From assembly GCA_937900485.1 (NCBI GenBank), contig CALCEL010000106.1:1-26037 (forward strand): a stretch of 26,037 nucleotides of DNA, in the 5' to 3' direction. The notes beneath the pieces were generated by a model. It was not told the origin of the DNA and did no database searches. It saw nothing but the letters and a program-made list of their open reading frames with translations. The position numbers and the translations under genes were made by a program. Source of the DNA: an uncultured Prevotellaceae bacterium. Lineage in GTDB: Bacteria; Bacteroidota; Bacteroidia; Bacteroidales; Bacteroidaceae. The number at the start of each line of letters is the position of its first letter. Position 1 is the stretch's first letter. Positions 15,764-23,869 of this stretch are shown one piece after another.

Positions 15764-17362
15764 ATGAACGAGATAGAAAGAAGACGAACATTTGCGATTA
15801 TCTCGCATCCGGATGCGGGAAAGACAACGTTGACAGAAAAACTTTTGCTGTTCGGAGGTCAGATACAGGTGGCCGGAGCGGTGAAATCCAATAAGATAAA
15901 GAAATCCGCCACTTCGGACTGGATGGAGATAGAGAAGCAGCGTGGTATATCAGTGAGCACCTCTGTGATGGAGTTCGACTACACGCCTGCCAGCAAGGTC
16001 ACTCCGGACGGAGAGAGAGGTCTGTACAAGGTTAACATTCTTGACACTCCGGGTCACCAGGACTTCGCAGAGGACACGTTCAGGACGCTGACCGCCGTAG
16101 ACTCTGCCATCATTGTCATTGACGGAGCCAAGGGAGTGGAGGCTCAGACCCGAAAGCTCATGACGGTCTGCCGCATGAGGAAGACGCCGGTCATCGTGTT
16201 CATCAACAAGATGGACCGTGAGGGTAGGGACCCGTTTGACCTTCTTGACGAGGTTGAGGAAGAGCTGCAGATAAAGGTTCGACCTCTGTCGTGGCCGATA
16301 AACCAGGGTGCCAGGTTCAAGGGCGTGTATAACATATACGAGAACAACCTCAACCTCTTCACGCCAAACAAGCAGGTGGTGACAGAGAAGGTGGAGGTGG
16401 ACATCAACTCATCCGAATTGGACGAGCGTATCGGTGACGACGCGGAGAAGCTTCGTGAGGACCTTGAGATGATTGATGGTGTCTATGACCCGTTCGATGT
16501 GAACAAGTATCTGAGCGGTGAGGTTGCTCCAGTGTTTTTCGGTTCAGCCCTCAACAACTTCGGAGTGCAGGAGTTGCTCGACTGTTTCGTGGAGATAGCT
16601 CCTAATCCGAGACCTACCATGGCGGAGGAGAGGGAAGTCAAGCCTGAGGAGCCTAAGTTCACAGGCTTCGTCTTTAAGATCACTGCTAACATTGACCCTA
16701 ACCACAGGTCTTGTACGGCATTCTGTAAGGTGTGTTCTGGTAAGTTCGTCAGGAACGCCCCTTATCTGCATGTGCGTAATGGCAAGACGGTGCGTTTCTC
16801 AAGTCCTACTCAGTTCATGGCGCAGAAGAAGTCGACCATTGACGAGGCATACCCAGGTGATATTGTCGGCTTACCGGACAACGGTATCTTCAAGATTGGT
16901 GACACGTTGACGGAGGGTGAGCAGTTACATTTCAAAGGCTTGCCGTCCTTCTCTCCTGAGATGTTCAAGTATATAGAGAACGCCGACCCTATGAAGACCA
17001 AACAGCTGGAGAAAGGTATCAACCAGCTTATGGACGAGGGTGTGGCCCAGTTGTTCGTTAACCAGTTTAATAACAGAAAGATTATCGGCACTGTGGGACA
17101 GTTGCAGTTCGAGGTCATTCAGTACAGGTTGGAGAACGAGTACAACGCCAAGTGTCGTTGGGAGCCGTTGAGTCTTTACAAGGCGTGCTGGATAGAGAGT
17201 GACGACGACGTTGAGCTCGAGGCGTTCAAGAAGCGCAAGTACCAGTACATGGCTAAGGACAAGGAGGGACGTGACGTGTTCCTTGCCGACTCCAACTATG
17301 TGTTGCAGATGGCGCAGCAAGATTTCAAGAACATAAAGTTCCATTTCACAAGTGAATTTTAA
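15764..17362 (+). CDS. prfC: peptide chain release factor 3 (RF3)
   Basis: A 532-residue GTPase that speeds recycling of class I release factors on the ribosome. The G-domain motifs are complete: P-loop SHPDAGKTT (14-22), DTPGHQDF (94-101) and NKMD (148-151), with switch I between. The RF3-specific N-terminus (MNEIERRRTFAIISHPDAGKTTLTEKLLLFGG) and the C-terminal LQFEVIQYRLENEY/ADSNYVLQMAQ segments separate it from EF-G and LepA. The ATG at 15764 is chosen over an upstream TTG at 15737, which lies inside the -7 box. Its stop is 2 bp before the next ATG, so an operon with tsaC is likely. A housekeeping gene on this replicon, next to the partition locus. Confidence 0.97.
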   Translation: MNEIERRRTFAIISHPDAGKTTLTEKLLLFGGQIQVAGAVKSNKIKKSATSDWMEIEKQRGISVSTSVMEFDYTPASKVTPDGERGLYKVNILDTPGHQDFAEDTFRTLTAVDSAIIVIDGAKGVEAQTRKLMTVCRMRKTPVIVFINKMDREGRDPFDLLDEVEEELQIKVRPLSWPINQGARFKGVYNIYENNLNLFTPNKQVVTEKVEVDINSSELDERIGDDAEKLREDLEMIDGVYDPFDVNKYLSGEVAPVFFGSALNNFGVQELLDCFVEIAPNPRPTMAEEREVKPEEPKFTGFVFKITANIDPNHRSCTAFCKVCSGKFVRNAPYLHVRNGKTVRFSSPTQFMAQKKSTIDEAYPGDIVGLPDNGIFKIGDTLTEGEQLHFKGLPSFSPEMFKYIENADPMKTKQLEKGINQLMDEGVAQLFVNQFNNRKIIGTVGQLQFEVIQYRLENEYNAKCRWEPLSLYKACWIESDDDVELEAFKKRKYQYMAKDKEGRDVFLADSNYVLQMAQQDFKNIKFHFTSEF

Positions 17363-17364
17363 GT

Positions 17365-17931
17365 ATGTTGCAAGATGAGGTAAAAAAAGCCGTGGAGGTC
17401 ATGCGAAACGGCGGAGTGATTTTATATCCGACAGACACGGTGTGGGGCATTGGCTGTGACGCCACGAATTCTGAGGCCGTGAAGAAAGTGTATGAGATTA
17501 AGAAGCGTGAGGAGAGCAAGGCGTTGATATGCCTTGTTGACTCCGAGGCTCGTCTGTCACGTTATGTGCGCAAGGTGGCTGACGTGACGTGGGACATGAT
17601 AGAGATGTCAGACAAGCCTCTCACGGTGATCTTTGACAACGCCACGGGTCTTGCTCCAAATCTGTTAGCGGATGACGGCAGTGTGGGAATCCGTATCACG
17701 AGGGAGGAGTTCAGCAAGGAGCTGTGTTTCCGTTTTCAGAAGCCTGTGGTGTCAACCAGCGCCAATATCAGCGGTGAGCCGACAGCGAAGACCTTCGATG
17801 AGATCAGCGATGAAATAAAGCAGTCTGTTGATTATGTTGTGAGATATAACCAGCGCTGTAAGGAGAAGCACAAGCCGTCAAGCATTATAAAGATCAAGGA
17901 TAACGGTGAGTTTGTCATAATCAGAGAATAA
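17365..17931 (+). CDS. tsaC: threonylcarbamoyl-AMP synthase (Sua5/YciO/YrdC family)
   Basis: A 188-residue protein of the YrdC-fold family, which makes threonylcarbamoyl-AMP from threonine, bicarbonate and ATP for the t6A37 modification of ANN-reading tRNAs. Typical parts are GGVILYPTDTVWGIGCDA near the start, KREESKALICLVD, DDGSVGIRI, and PVVSTSANISGEPTAKTF. It is the short form without the Sua5 C-terminal domain. The ATG follows the prfC stop by 2 bp; the gap to the ClC gene is 12 bp with a GGAGG-type ribosome site. A YciO paralogue is the alternative, less likely from these motifs. Confidence 0.88.
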   Translation: MLQDEVKKAVEVMRNGGVILYPTDTVWGIGCDATNSEAVKKVYEIKKREESKALICLVDSEARLSRYVRKVADVTWDMIEMSDKPLTVIFDNATGLAPNLLADDGSVGIRITREEFSKELCFRFQKPVVSTSANISGEPTAKTFDEISDEIKQSVDYVVRYNQRCKEKHKPSSIIKIKDNGEFVIIRE

Positions 17932-17943
17932 GACGGAGGAGGC

Positions 17944-19758
17944 ATGATAAATACGTTTGGTCTTCGTCGTAAGGAGTTGATACTCGCTAATTTTATCACA
18001 GAGAGGATAAAAGAGCACAGAAGTCAGAAGCATGTCATGTTGCTTCTGAGTCTCATCGTGGGTGTATGTACGGGTCTGTCCGCTTTTGTCCTCAAGACGA
18101 TTATTGAGCTCATCAGGCATCAGCTGACGTCTAATTTCCTGGCGGAGGAGATAAATTGGCTTTATCTCATCTATCCGATAATAGGAATATTAGTCTCCAT
18201 GGTGTTTGTCAAGTACATCGTCAGGGGAGACATCAGTCATGGAGTGACTAAGATACTGTATGCCATGTCGCGTGGACGTTCCCGAATCAAGTCGCACAAC
18301 CGCTGGTCGAGTCTCATTGCGAGTGCCATCACCATCGGGTTCGGTGGTTCGGTGGGAGCAGAGGCGCCAATTGTCCTCACCGGTTCGGCTTGGGGCTCTG
18401 ACTTGGGAAAACGTTTCCATCTCGCACCTAACAGCATCATGTTGTTGGTTGGATGTGGTGCCGCTGGCGCTGTGTCTGCCATCTTCAAGGCACCGATCGC
18501 CGGTCTGATGTTTGTGCTTGAGGTGTTGATGCTCGAGTTGAACATGGCTTCGCTGTTACCTCTTCTTGTCACCAGTCTCACCTCCGTGTGTGTGTCTTAT
18601 GCCATCTACGGCACGGACCCTCAGTTCGACTTCAGTCTGTCCAAGGAATTCACCATCGACATGATTCCTGGATGTGTGGTTCTTGGAGTGTTCTGTGGTT
18701 TGGTGTCTTTGTACTTCACCCGTGCCATGAACTGGTTTGAAGAGATTTTCGGCAAGCTCAGCAAGAAACGTTATAAGTTCCTTCTCGGCTCCGTGGTGCT
18801 TGGTGTTCTCATCTTTTTCTTTCCAGCCATGTACGGAGAGGGATATGACGTTATCAACAAACTGATAAATGACGCCTCGGCGGATGAGATAATGCAAGGT
18901 TCCTTGTTTTACGGACGAGACAGTAACCTTTTGATATACCTTGGCTTCGTGCTTGTCTTTAAGGTGTTCGCCACTACGGCGACCAACGGTGGTGGCGGAT
19001 GTGGAGGTACGTTTGCGCCAAGTCTGTTCCTCGGATGTATCACCGGTTTCATATTCAGTAATCTGTGGAACATGATGTTTGGACTTGGCATGAATGACAT
19101 CTTCTTCCTGTCGTCAAGAAACTGTGGACTGTTCGGAATGGCGGGTCTGATGTCAGGTGTCATGCACGCCCCTTTGACTGGTATCTTCTTGATTGCCGAA
19201 CTGACAGGAGGCTATAAGCTTTTTGTTCCGTTGATGATTGTGTCCAGCATCGCGTACCTGACCATTGTCATGTTCGAGCCTCACAGCATCTACGCCTATC
19301 GTTTGGCTCGTCGTGGTCAGCTGCTCACGCACGACAAGGACAAGGCCATACTCACCCTCCTCAGTCTTTCTTCACTGGTGGAGTCTGACTACAAGACGGT
19401 GCAGGCCGATATGGACTTCATGCGTTTCACGTCGGTGATCAGCAAGTCGCACAGAAATATCTTCCCTGTCGTGGATAAGGCCGGAATGTTCATGGGTGTT
19501 GTGTCGTTAGACTCTGTGAGAAGTTACATTTTCCGTCCGGAGTTATATCATAAGTATACCGTTGGCATGTTCATGAAAGATCCTCCGTCAATAGTGAGGA
19601 TAAACGACTCGCTTGACATTGTGACGGCTAAATTTGAGAGTACCAATGCCTGGAACTTGCCGGTGGTGGACGAGAAGGGTGCGTATCTCGGTTTCGTCTC
19701 TCGTTCGGGAATGTTTAAGAGTTACAGGCAAACGTTAAAAGATTTCAGTCAAGAATGA
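17944..19758 (+). CDS. ClC family chloride channel/transporter with CBS domains
   Basis: A 604-residue membrane protein: ClC core of about 430 residues, then two cytosolic CBS repeats (around residues 485-600: SVISKSHRNIFPVVDKAGMFMGVVSLDSV and VTAKFESTNAWNLPVVDEKGAYLGFVSRS). Signature segments are GGSVGAEAPIVL (about 134-145), with E140 at the position of the gating glutamate, and NGGGGCGGTFAPSLFLG (about 345-362), the conserved GxFxP. The usual GSGIP serine loop is replaced by GDISHGVTK, so ion selectivity and exchange versus channel mode are open. An AGACGGAGGAGG stretch precedes the ATG. Its stop overlaps the fmt start (ATGA), so the two are probably coupled. Conserved neighbourhood with tsaC and fmt is a known trait of Bacteroidota. 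Confidence 0.92.
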   Translation: MINTFGLRRKELILANFITERIKEHRSQKHVMLLLSLIVGVCTGLSAFVLKTIIELIRHQLTSNFLAEEINWLYLIYPIIGILVSMVFVKYIVRGDISHGVTKILYAMSRGRSRIKSHNRWSSLIASAITIGFGGSVGAEAPIVLTGSAWGSDLGKRFHLAPNSIMLLVGCGAAGAVSAIFKAPIAGLMFVLEVLMLELNMASLLPLLVTSLTSVCVSYAIYGTDPQFDFSLSKEFTIDMIPGCVVLGVFCGLVSLYFTRAMNWFEEIFGKLSKKRYKFLLGSVVLGVLIFFFPAMYGEGYDVINKLINDASADEIMQGSLFYGRDSNLLIYLGFVLVFKVFATTATNGGGGCGGTFAPSLFLGCITGFIFSNLWNMMFGLGMNDIFFLSSRNCGLFGMAGLMSGVMHAPLTGIFLIAELTGGYKLFVPLMIVSSIAYLTIVMFEPHSIYAYRLARRGQLLTHDKDKAILTLLSLSSLVESDYKTVQADMDFMRFTSVISKSHRNIFPVVDKAGMFMGVVSLDSVRSYIFRPELYHKYTVGMFMKDPPSIVRINDSLDIVTAKFESTNAWNLPVVDEKGAYLGFVSRSGMFKSYRQTLKDFSQE

Positions 19759-20750
19759 TTATGGAAAAGAGTGATTTGAGAATAGTATATATGGGAACTC
19801 CCGATTTCGCTGTGGAGGGATTGAGAGTACTTGTTGAGGGCGGATATAATGTCGTGGGAGTCGTCACCATGCCTGACAAACCTGTAGGCAGACACGGCAA
19901 CACGCTGCAGGCCAGTCCTGTGAAGCAGTACGCCGTGGAGCATGGTCTTCTGGTCATGCAGCCTGAGAAGCTCAAGAGTCCGGAGTTCGTCGAGCAGCTG
20001 CGGGGGCTCAACGCCGACCTCCAGATTGTCGTGGCTTTCCGTATGCTTCCTGAGGTGGTATGGGGTATGCCGAGACTGGGCACGTTCAACGCACACGCTT
20101 CTCTGTTGCCTAAATACAGAGGCGCAGCCCCAATCAACTGGGCTGTCATCAACGGAGAGAAGGAGACAGGAATGACGACGTTCATGCTGAGACATGAAAT
20201 AGATACTGGTGACATCATAGAGCAGGTGCGTGTACCAATAGGAGAGAAGGACAATGTGGAGGTGGTACACGACAGACTGATGACGTTAAGCGGACAGATG
20301 GTCATCAGCGCCGTCGATAAGATGATAGAAGGCACGTTGGAGACCATCAGTCAGGACGAGCTGCTGAAGAGACAGAAAGAGGCTAACCCGCTCCTCACAG
20401 ACGAGGAACTGATGGCGCCTGCCCCGAAGATTTTCCGTGACACATGTATGATAGACTGGAGACAGCCGGTGGCAAAGGTGTATGACTTCGTCAGAGGACT
20501 CAGTCCTTACCCTGCCGCATGGACTACTCTCGAAGGCAAGTCTGTAAAGATACTTGAGACGGAAAAGGAGATTGTCGCACATGATGACGAGCCGGGAGCC
20601 ATAGTGACCGACAGCAAGAAATATATTAAGGTGGCGTGTGTTGATGGTTACATCGACGTTAAGATTATACAGGTGGAGGGCAAGAAGAGAATGTCTGTGG
20701 AGGACCTGCTGAGAGGCTTCAGACTGCCGGAGAACGCCAGATTTGAGTGA
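19755..20750 (+). CDS. fmt: methionyl-tRNA formyltransferase
   Basis: A 331-residue enzyme that formylates initiator Met-tRNA with 10-formyl-THF. The start YMGTPDFAVEGL, the catalytic block NAHASLLPKYRGAAPINWAVINGE (N112, H114) and HEIDTGDI (D150) are all present, followed by the C-terminal tRNA-binding OB-like domain (residues 210-331). The first ATG (19755) overlaps the ClC stop (ATGA); a second ATG at 19761 is equally possible. Last gene of the prfC cluster; inverted repeats follow. Confidence 0.96.
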   Translation: MIMEKSDLRIVYMGTPDFAVEGLRVLVEGGYNVVGVVTMPDKPVGRHGNTLQASPVKQYAVEHGLLVMQPEKLKSPEFVEQLRGLNADLQIVVAFRMLPEVVWGMPRLGTFNAHASLLPKYRGAAPINWAVINGEKETGMTTFMLRHEIDTGDIIEQVRVPIGEKDNVEVVHDRLMTLSGQMVISAVDKMIEGTLETISQDELLKRQKEANPLLTDEELMAPAPKIFRDTCMIDWRQPVAKVYDFVRGLSPYPAAWTTLEGKSVKILETEKEIVAHDDEPGAIVTDSKKYIKVACVDGYIDVKIIQVEGKKRMSVEDLLRGFRLPENARFE

Positions 20751-20757
20751 ATAAAAA

Positions 20758-20815
20758 GTGAACACCTGTTAAATAATGACTGAAAATCTTGTTTTTTCAG
20801 TTAAAAGGTGTTTAC
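20758..20815 (+). terminator. nested inverted repeat after fmt, likely terminator
   Basis: GTGAACACCT (20758-20767) with AGGTGTTTAC (20806-20815), one G-U pair, and inside it ACTGAAAA (20779-20786) with TTTTCAGT (20794-20801). The long imperfect stem lies 7 bp after the fmt stop. The T run is in the loop rather than after the stem, so it could also work from the other strand or as an operator. Confidence 0.6.
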
Positions 20816-20822
20816 TTTGCCT

Positions 20823-20839
20823 AGCCGTACGGTACGGCT
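20823..20839. promoter_or_regulatory. perfect palindrome upstream of the sigma factor gene
   Basis: AGCCGTACGGTACGGCT, 7-bp arms AGCCGTA and TACGGCT around CGG, 75 bp before the sigma factor start. Candidate operator or short RNA stem; no T run follows. Confidence 0.4.
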
Positions 20840-20913
20840 TAACATGATGTCTTACTTTTATAAATATTATTGCCTATAGGGAATACATTACGCTAATTTT
20901 AATTACAAGCTTA

Positions 20914-21504
20914 ATGAAAACAATGAACAAGCTCACGGATGAGGAGTTGGTGAGCTTATACGTAAAAGGCAATGGCAATGCTTTTGATGTATTGCTGGAT
21001 AGATATAAAAGTAAGGTTTTTCAGTACATTTTGTACTCAGTCAAGAACCGGGAGTTAGCCGAAGACCTCTTCCAGGATGTCTTCGTCAGGATTGTTATGA
21101 ATATGCGTGATGGCCGATATGTGGAGAACGGCAAGTTTGCGCCGTGGATTATGCGTATCACTCACAATCTCATCATCGACCATCATCGTCGCAACGCTAA
21201 TGGTCTGAAGATGGTCGCCAATGACAATCCCGACATGGACATCTTCAATGAGAGCTCTGTGGCGGTGACGGACAATCGTGAGCAAGAGCTGATAGACCAG
21301 CAGACCTTGTCTGATGCTGAGTATCTCGTCAGACTGTTGCCAGCGGCTCAGCGTGAGGTCTTGTGTATGCGCATATACGATAATCTGTCATTCAAGGAGA
21401 TTGCCGTTAAGACCGGAGTCAGCATCAACACCGCTCTGGGCCGTATGCATTATGCGGTGCACAATCTGCGTCGATTGGCCATGGAGTTCGGCATGACAGC
21501 CTGA
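20914..21504 (+). CDS. RNA polymerase sigma-70 family factor, ECF-like
   Basis: A 196-residue sigma factor with only regions 2 and 4. Region 2 lies at about residues 20-95 (FDVLLDRYKSKVFQYILYSVKNRELAEDLFQDVFVRIV, then FAPWIMRITHNLIIDHHRR); region 4 at about 135-190 (LPAAQREVLCMRIYDNLSFKEIAVKTGVSINTALGRMHYAVHNLRRLAM), with the helix-turn-helix in FKEIAVKTGVSINTALGRMHYA. No anti-sigma gene follows; the next gene encodes a DUF2007 protein with its own promoter. ATG at 20914 is used; a second ATG lies 4 codons on. Regulon unknown. Confidence 0.88.
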   Translation: MKTMNKLTDEELVSLYVKGNGNAFDVLLDRYKSKVFQYILYSVKNRELAEDLFQDVFVRIVMNMRDGRYVENGKFAPWIMRITHNLIIDHHRRNANGLKMVANDNPDMDIFNESSVAVTDNREQELIDQQTLSDAEYLVRLLPAAQREVLCMRIYDNLSFKEIAVKTGVSINTALGRMHYAVHNLRRLAMEFGMTA

Positions 21505-21591
21505 TTTGTTCTGTGCTGTTGGCAAATACTTTGTTTTTTTCCCGCGTCGGAGAGTGTTTTCTCCATGTGTGTTGAAAAAATAGGTTATTTT

Positions 21592-21621
21592 TTGTTTTGG
21601 CCAAGCGAATAAATATATTTG
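21592..21621 (+). promoter_or_regulatory. promoter of the DUF2007 gene
   Basis: TTG (21592-21594), 19 bp, TATATTTG (21614-21621): an exact Bacteroidota consensus. Transcription would begin near 21628, leaving a leader of about 140 nt. Confidence 0.8.
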
Positions 21622-21771
21622 CGTCTGAGAAGTGACGATTGATAACAGGAGGGAATGCCGTCGTGGTCCTCACCTGTCGAGACAGGGTGGGTGACGTGGT
21701 TTTTCGGAGACGGTGGAGAGATAGTAAAGAGACTGACTCTGTCATTTGTTTAATATCAAAAAACATTAATT
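21622..21771 (+). other. structured 5' leader of the DUF2007 gene
   Basis: GC-rich leader with a stem made by CACCTGTC (about 21671-21678) and GACA-GGGTG just after it, with one bulged G. No known riboswitch was recognised, and no frame of useful length is present. Confidence 0.35.
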
Positions 21772-22041
21772 ATGAGTAACTTGTCAAAACTGAAGACCTG
21801 CAATAGTGACTTTGAGGCACAAGTGCTGAAGGGATCGTTAAATGCTGAAGGAATAGCGTGTATGTTAGGCAATGAGAATATAACCAATCTCTATCATGGT
21901 GTGATTTCAGCCTTCACGGGCGTTGACGTGCTGGTTCGGGATGAGGATTATGAGAAGGCTCATGAGGTGATGATGAAAGCCGAGAGTGAAGAGGTGCAGA
22001 GAGACGGGTCGTTAGAGAATGTGGATTGGAGTTTCGGATAA
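21772..22041 (+). CDS. DUF2007 domain protein (putative signal-transducing protein)
   Basis: An 89-residue cytosolic protein of the DUF2007 family, seen in the opening KLKTCNSDFEAQVLKGSLNAEGIACMLGNEN, followed by FTGVDVLVRDEDYEKAHEVM, the ferredoxin-like alpha-beta pattern of that family. Function is not established. It is expressed from its own consensus promoter and ends directly in a bidirectional terminator. Confidence 0.82.
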   Translation: MSNLSKLKTCNSDFEAQVLKGSLNAEGIACMLGNENITNLYHGVISAFTGVDVLVRDEDYEKAHEVMMKAESEEVQRDGSLENVDWSFG

Positions 22042-22078
22042 AAGCAATCCGGGTCACAAGGTGGCCCGGATTGCTTTT
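22040..22078. terminator. bidirectional terminator between convergent genes
   Basis: AAAAGCAATCCGGGTCAC (22040-22057) pairs with GTGGCCCGGATTGCTTTT (22061-22078) over 18 bp with one G-U pair. A and T runs at the ends serve the DUF2007 gene on plus and the acyltransferase gene on minus, whose stop is at 22080. Confidence 0.92.
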
Positions 22079-22079
22079 G

Positions 22080-22895
22080 TCATTTCTTCAGCGAGTAGGT
22101 CTGTTCTCGCAGCCATTCCGCCCATTGCGCTGTCGTCTTCGAGTCGTCGAACGTCTGCCACGGAATAGGCTTGCCGATGTATATGTCGAACGTCTTGTTG
22201 CTTGCCGTCTTGACCGTCTGCCATGGCAGCAGCACGAGACCTATGTTGAATTTCATGCCGAGCTTCCTTCGTAGCAGCTCCACCGCATAGAACGTGATGG
22301 AGTTTCTGCCGTCGAAAAACATCGGCACGATATCCCTTTGTGAGTCCACCGCCTGACGTATGACCGACTTCTTCCATGTTATGTCCTGAATCTTGCCGTC
22401 GATATACCGTGAACAGAAACCGGCAGGGAACGTCATCAGCTGCGTCTCGTCGTCATGGTATGCGCTCTCGATGGCGTTCATGTCTCCTCGTTTCTGTTTG
22501 CCGAGAGTGTTGACGGGCAGGAACACATCCTTCAGAGGCTTAATGTTCATCAGCATATCATTGACGATGAATTTCATCTTAGGATATCTCTTCCCGAGAA
22601 TCTTGATGTACGAAATGCCGTCGAATCCGCCGAGAGGGTGGTTAGACGTGAAAATCAGCCGTCCCCGCTCCGGCATGTTATCCTCTCCGTGCATTCTGTA
22701 GTTGACGTTGAGGATCTTAGTCACTCCGTCGGCGAAACTCACGCCTTCCTGTCCGTCGAGCTGCGTCAGAATCTCGTTCATTCGCTTCTGGCAAATCAGC
22801 CATTTGACGAAGGAGAAGACGAAGCTCGGGATTTTCTCATATTGCTTAGGAAACTTGTTCCTTACCACTGCCTCTATATCTATCAGTTGTGCCAT
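22080..22895 (-). CDS. PlsC-type acyltransferase, resembles GlsA/OlsA lipid O-acyltransferases
   Basis: A 271-residue acyltransferase. The acyl-binding motif NHPLGGFDG near residue 84-92 and the later FPAGFCSR and VPMFFDGRNS blocks belong to the PlsC-type lysophospholipid/O-acyltransferase superfamily. The NHPLGG-[LF]-DG form with the closing motif FGKPIPWQTF-like (YIGKPIPWQTFDDSKTTAQWAEWLRE) is shared by glycine-lipid GlsA of Bacteroides, so making an acyloxyacyl glycine or ornithine lipid at the inner membrane is a good guess. The N-acyltransferase GlsB is not next to it here. It lies 20 bp after the radical SAM gene, a likely two-gene operon. Confidence 0.78.
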   Translation of the reverse strand: MAQLIDIEAVVRNKFPKQYEKIPSFVFSFVKWLICQKRMNEILTQLDGQEGVSFADGVTKILNVNYRMHGEDNMPERGRLIFTSNHPLGGFDGISYIKILGKRYPKMKFIVNDMLMNIKPLKDVFLPVNTLGKQKRGDMNAIESAYHDDETQLMTFPAGFCSRYIDGKIQDITWKKSVIRQAVDSQRDIVPMFFDGRNSITFYAVELLRRKLGMKFNIGLVLLPWQTVKTASNKTFDIYIGKPIPWQTFDDSKTTAQWAEWLREQTYSLKK

Positions 22896-22915
22896 TTCAT
22901 TCTTCCTTCTAAGTG

Positions 22916-23695
22916 TCAGTAAGAGATGTTCACGTTTAGTCCCTCAGCCCTAACCATCTCCGCGATCTTATCCAGTTCGTCATGTGTCGCCTTAGCGAGT
23001 CCCTTGTCTGGTGTCTCTCTGTCGATGGTGTATATCATCACCTGTCGCGGCTTAATCCTCTTGAGGCTCTCAATCCATGGTAACACGAAGTTGTCCGTCG
23101 TGTTATCCACGTTCTCGCCGTTCATCCCCGTGCCCTTCATGAACATGGTCTGTATGATACATTGTCCTTTGAACGCGCAGAGGTCCTCAATCATCTTGTC
23201 CACGTCGTAGTGTGTCACCGGTCTGTCAACACACTCGATATAGTCTGCGTCCACAGTGTCAAGTTTGAGGATATTGTTGTCGACTCTCATCAGTGCCTCG
23301 CGTATCCTTTCCCTGCCGCACAGTGTGGCGTTTGACAGCACGCTGATCTTAGCGTCCGGGAAGTATGTGTCTCTGAGCGCTATCGTGTCATCTATGATCT
23401 CGGGAAAGGCAGGGTTGGCTGTTGGCTCGCCGTTGCCAGCGAAAGTGATGACGTCGGGTTGCGGTCCGTTTTCCCTCATAGAGCGTAGCCTTTCCTCCAG
23501 CGACCTTCTCACTGTCTCCCTGTCCGGCATTTTGTTGTTAGCCTTGTGGTCGCCGTTGAATCCGCACTCACAGTAGATACAATCGAAAGTACATACCTTA
23601 CCGTCATCAGGCAGCAGGTTGACGCCAAGTGACACTCCTAATCGTCGGCTGTGAATGGGGCCGAAGATTGGTGATGGGTATATTATTGTTGACAT
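22916..23695 (-). CDS. radical SAM protein
   Basis: A 259-residue radical SAM enzyme. The cluster motif is CTFDCIYC (CxxxCxxC) near residues 35-42; the following GNGEPTANPAF fits the SAM-binding GGE-type motif (here GNGEP). The opening YPSPIFGPIHSRRLGVSLGVNLLP resembles the COG0731 group of TYW1-like oxidoreductases. Substrate unknown. No auxiliary cluster cysteines are apparent. A TAACTTTG -7 box lies on the minus strand at 23757-23764. ATG at 23693-23695. Confidence 0.85.
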   Translation of the reverse strand: MSTIIYPSPIFGPIHSRRLGVSLGVNLLPDDGKVCTFDCIYCECGFNGDHKANNKMPDRETVRRSLEERLRSMRENGPQPDVITFAGNGEPTANPAFPEIIDDTIALRDTYFPDAKISVLSNATLCGRERIREALMRVDNNILKLDTVDADYIECVDRPVTHYDVDKMIEDLCAFKGQCIIQTMFMKGTGMNGENVDNTTDNFVLPWIESLKRIKPRQVMIYTIDRETPDKGLAKATHDELDKIAEMVRAEGLNVNISY

Positions 23696-23756
23696 TATTT
23701 ACTATGTTATCTTAGTCTGTCCATCATCAGAGATGACAGTGTGTGTTAATTTTTTA

Positions 23757-23764
23757 CAAAGTTA
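23757..23764 (-). promoter_or_regulatory. -7 box for the radical SAM/acyltransferase pair
   Basis: Minus-strand TAACTTTG (TAnnTTTG), 62 bp before the radical SAM ATG. No TTG at the usual -33 distance. Confidence 0.45.
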
Positions 23765-23828
23765 CTGTTTTTTGGGTAAATCAGAGTCTTTTTTGTGACA
23801 CATATATTTTTTTTACGGAAAATTATGT

Positions 23829-23836
23829 TAAGTTTG
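23829..23836 (+). promoter_or_regulatory. -7 box for the NfeD-flotillin pair
   Basis: TAAGTTTG (TAnnTTTG) 34 bp before the NfeD ATG; TTT in place of TTG at the -33 position. Confidence 0.5.
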
Positions 23837-23869
23837 CGTCAAGTATAATTAACTAAAATAGTCTAATCA

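Noticed and set aside
15543..15791. 82-codon minus frame before prfC
   Set aside because: Low-complexity, overlaps the prfC promoter and start, no family features.
22455..22922. 155-codon plus frame opposite the acyltransferase gene
   Set aside because: Antisense shadow of a gene with clear motifs.
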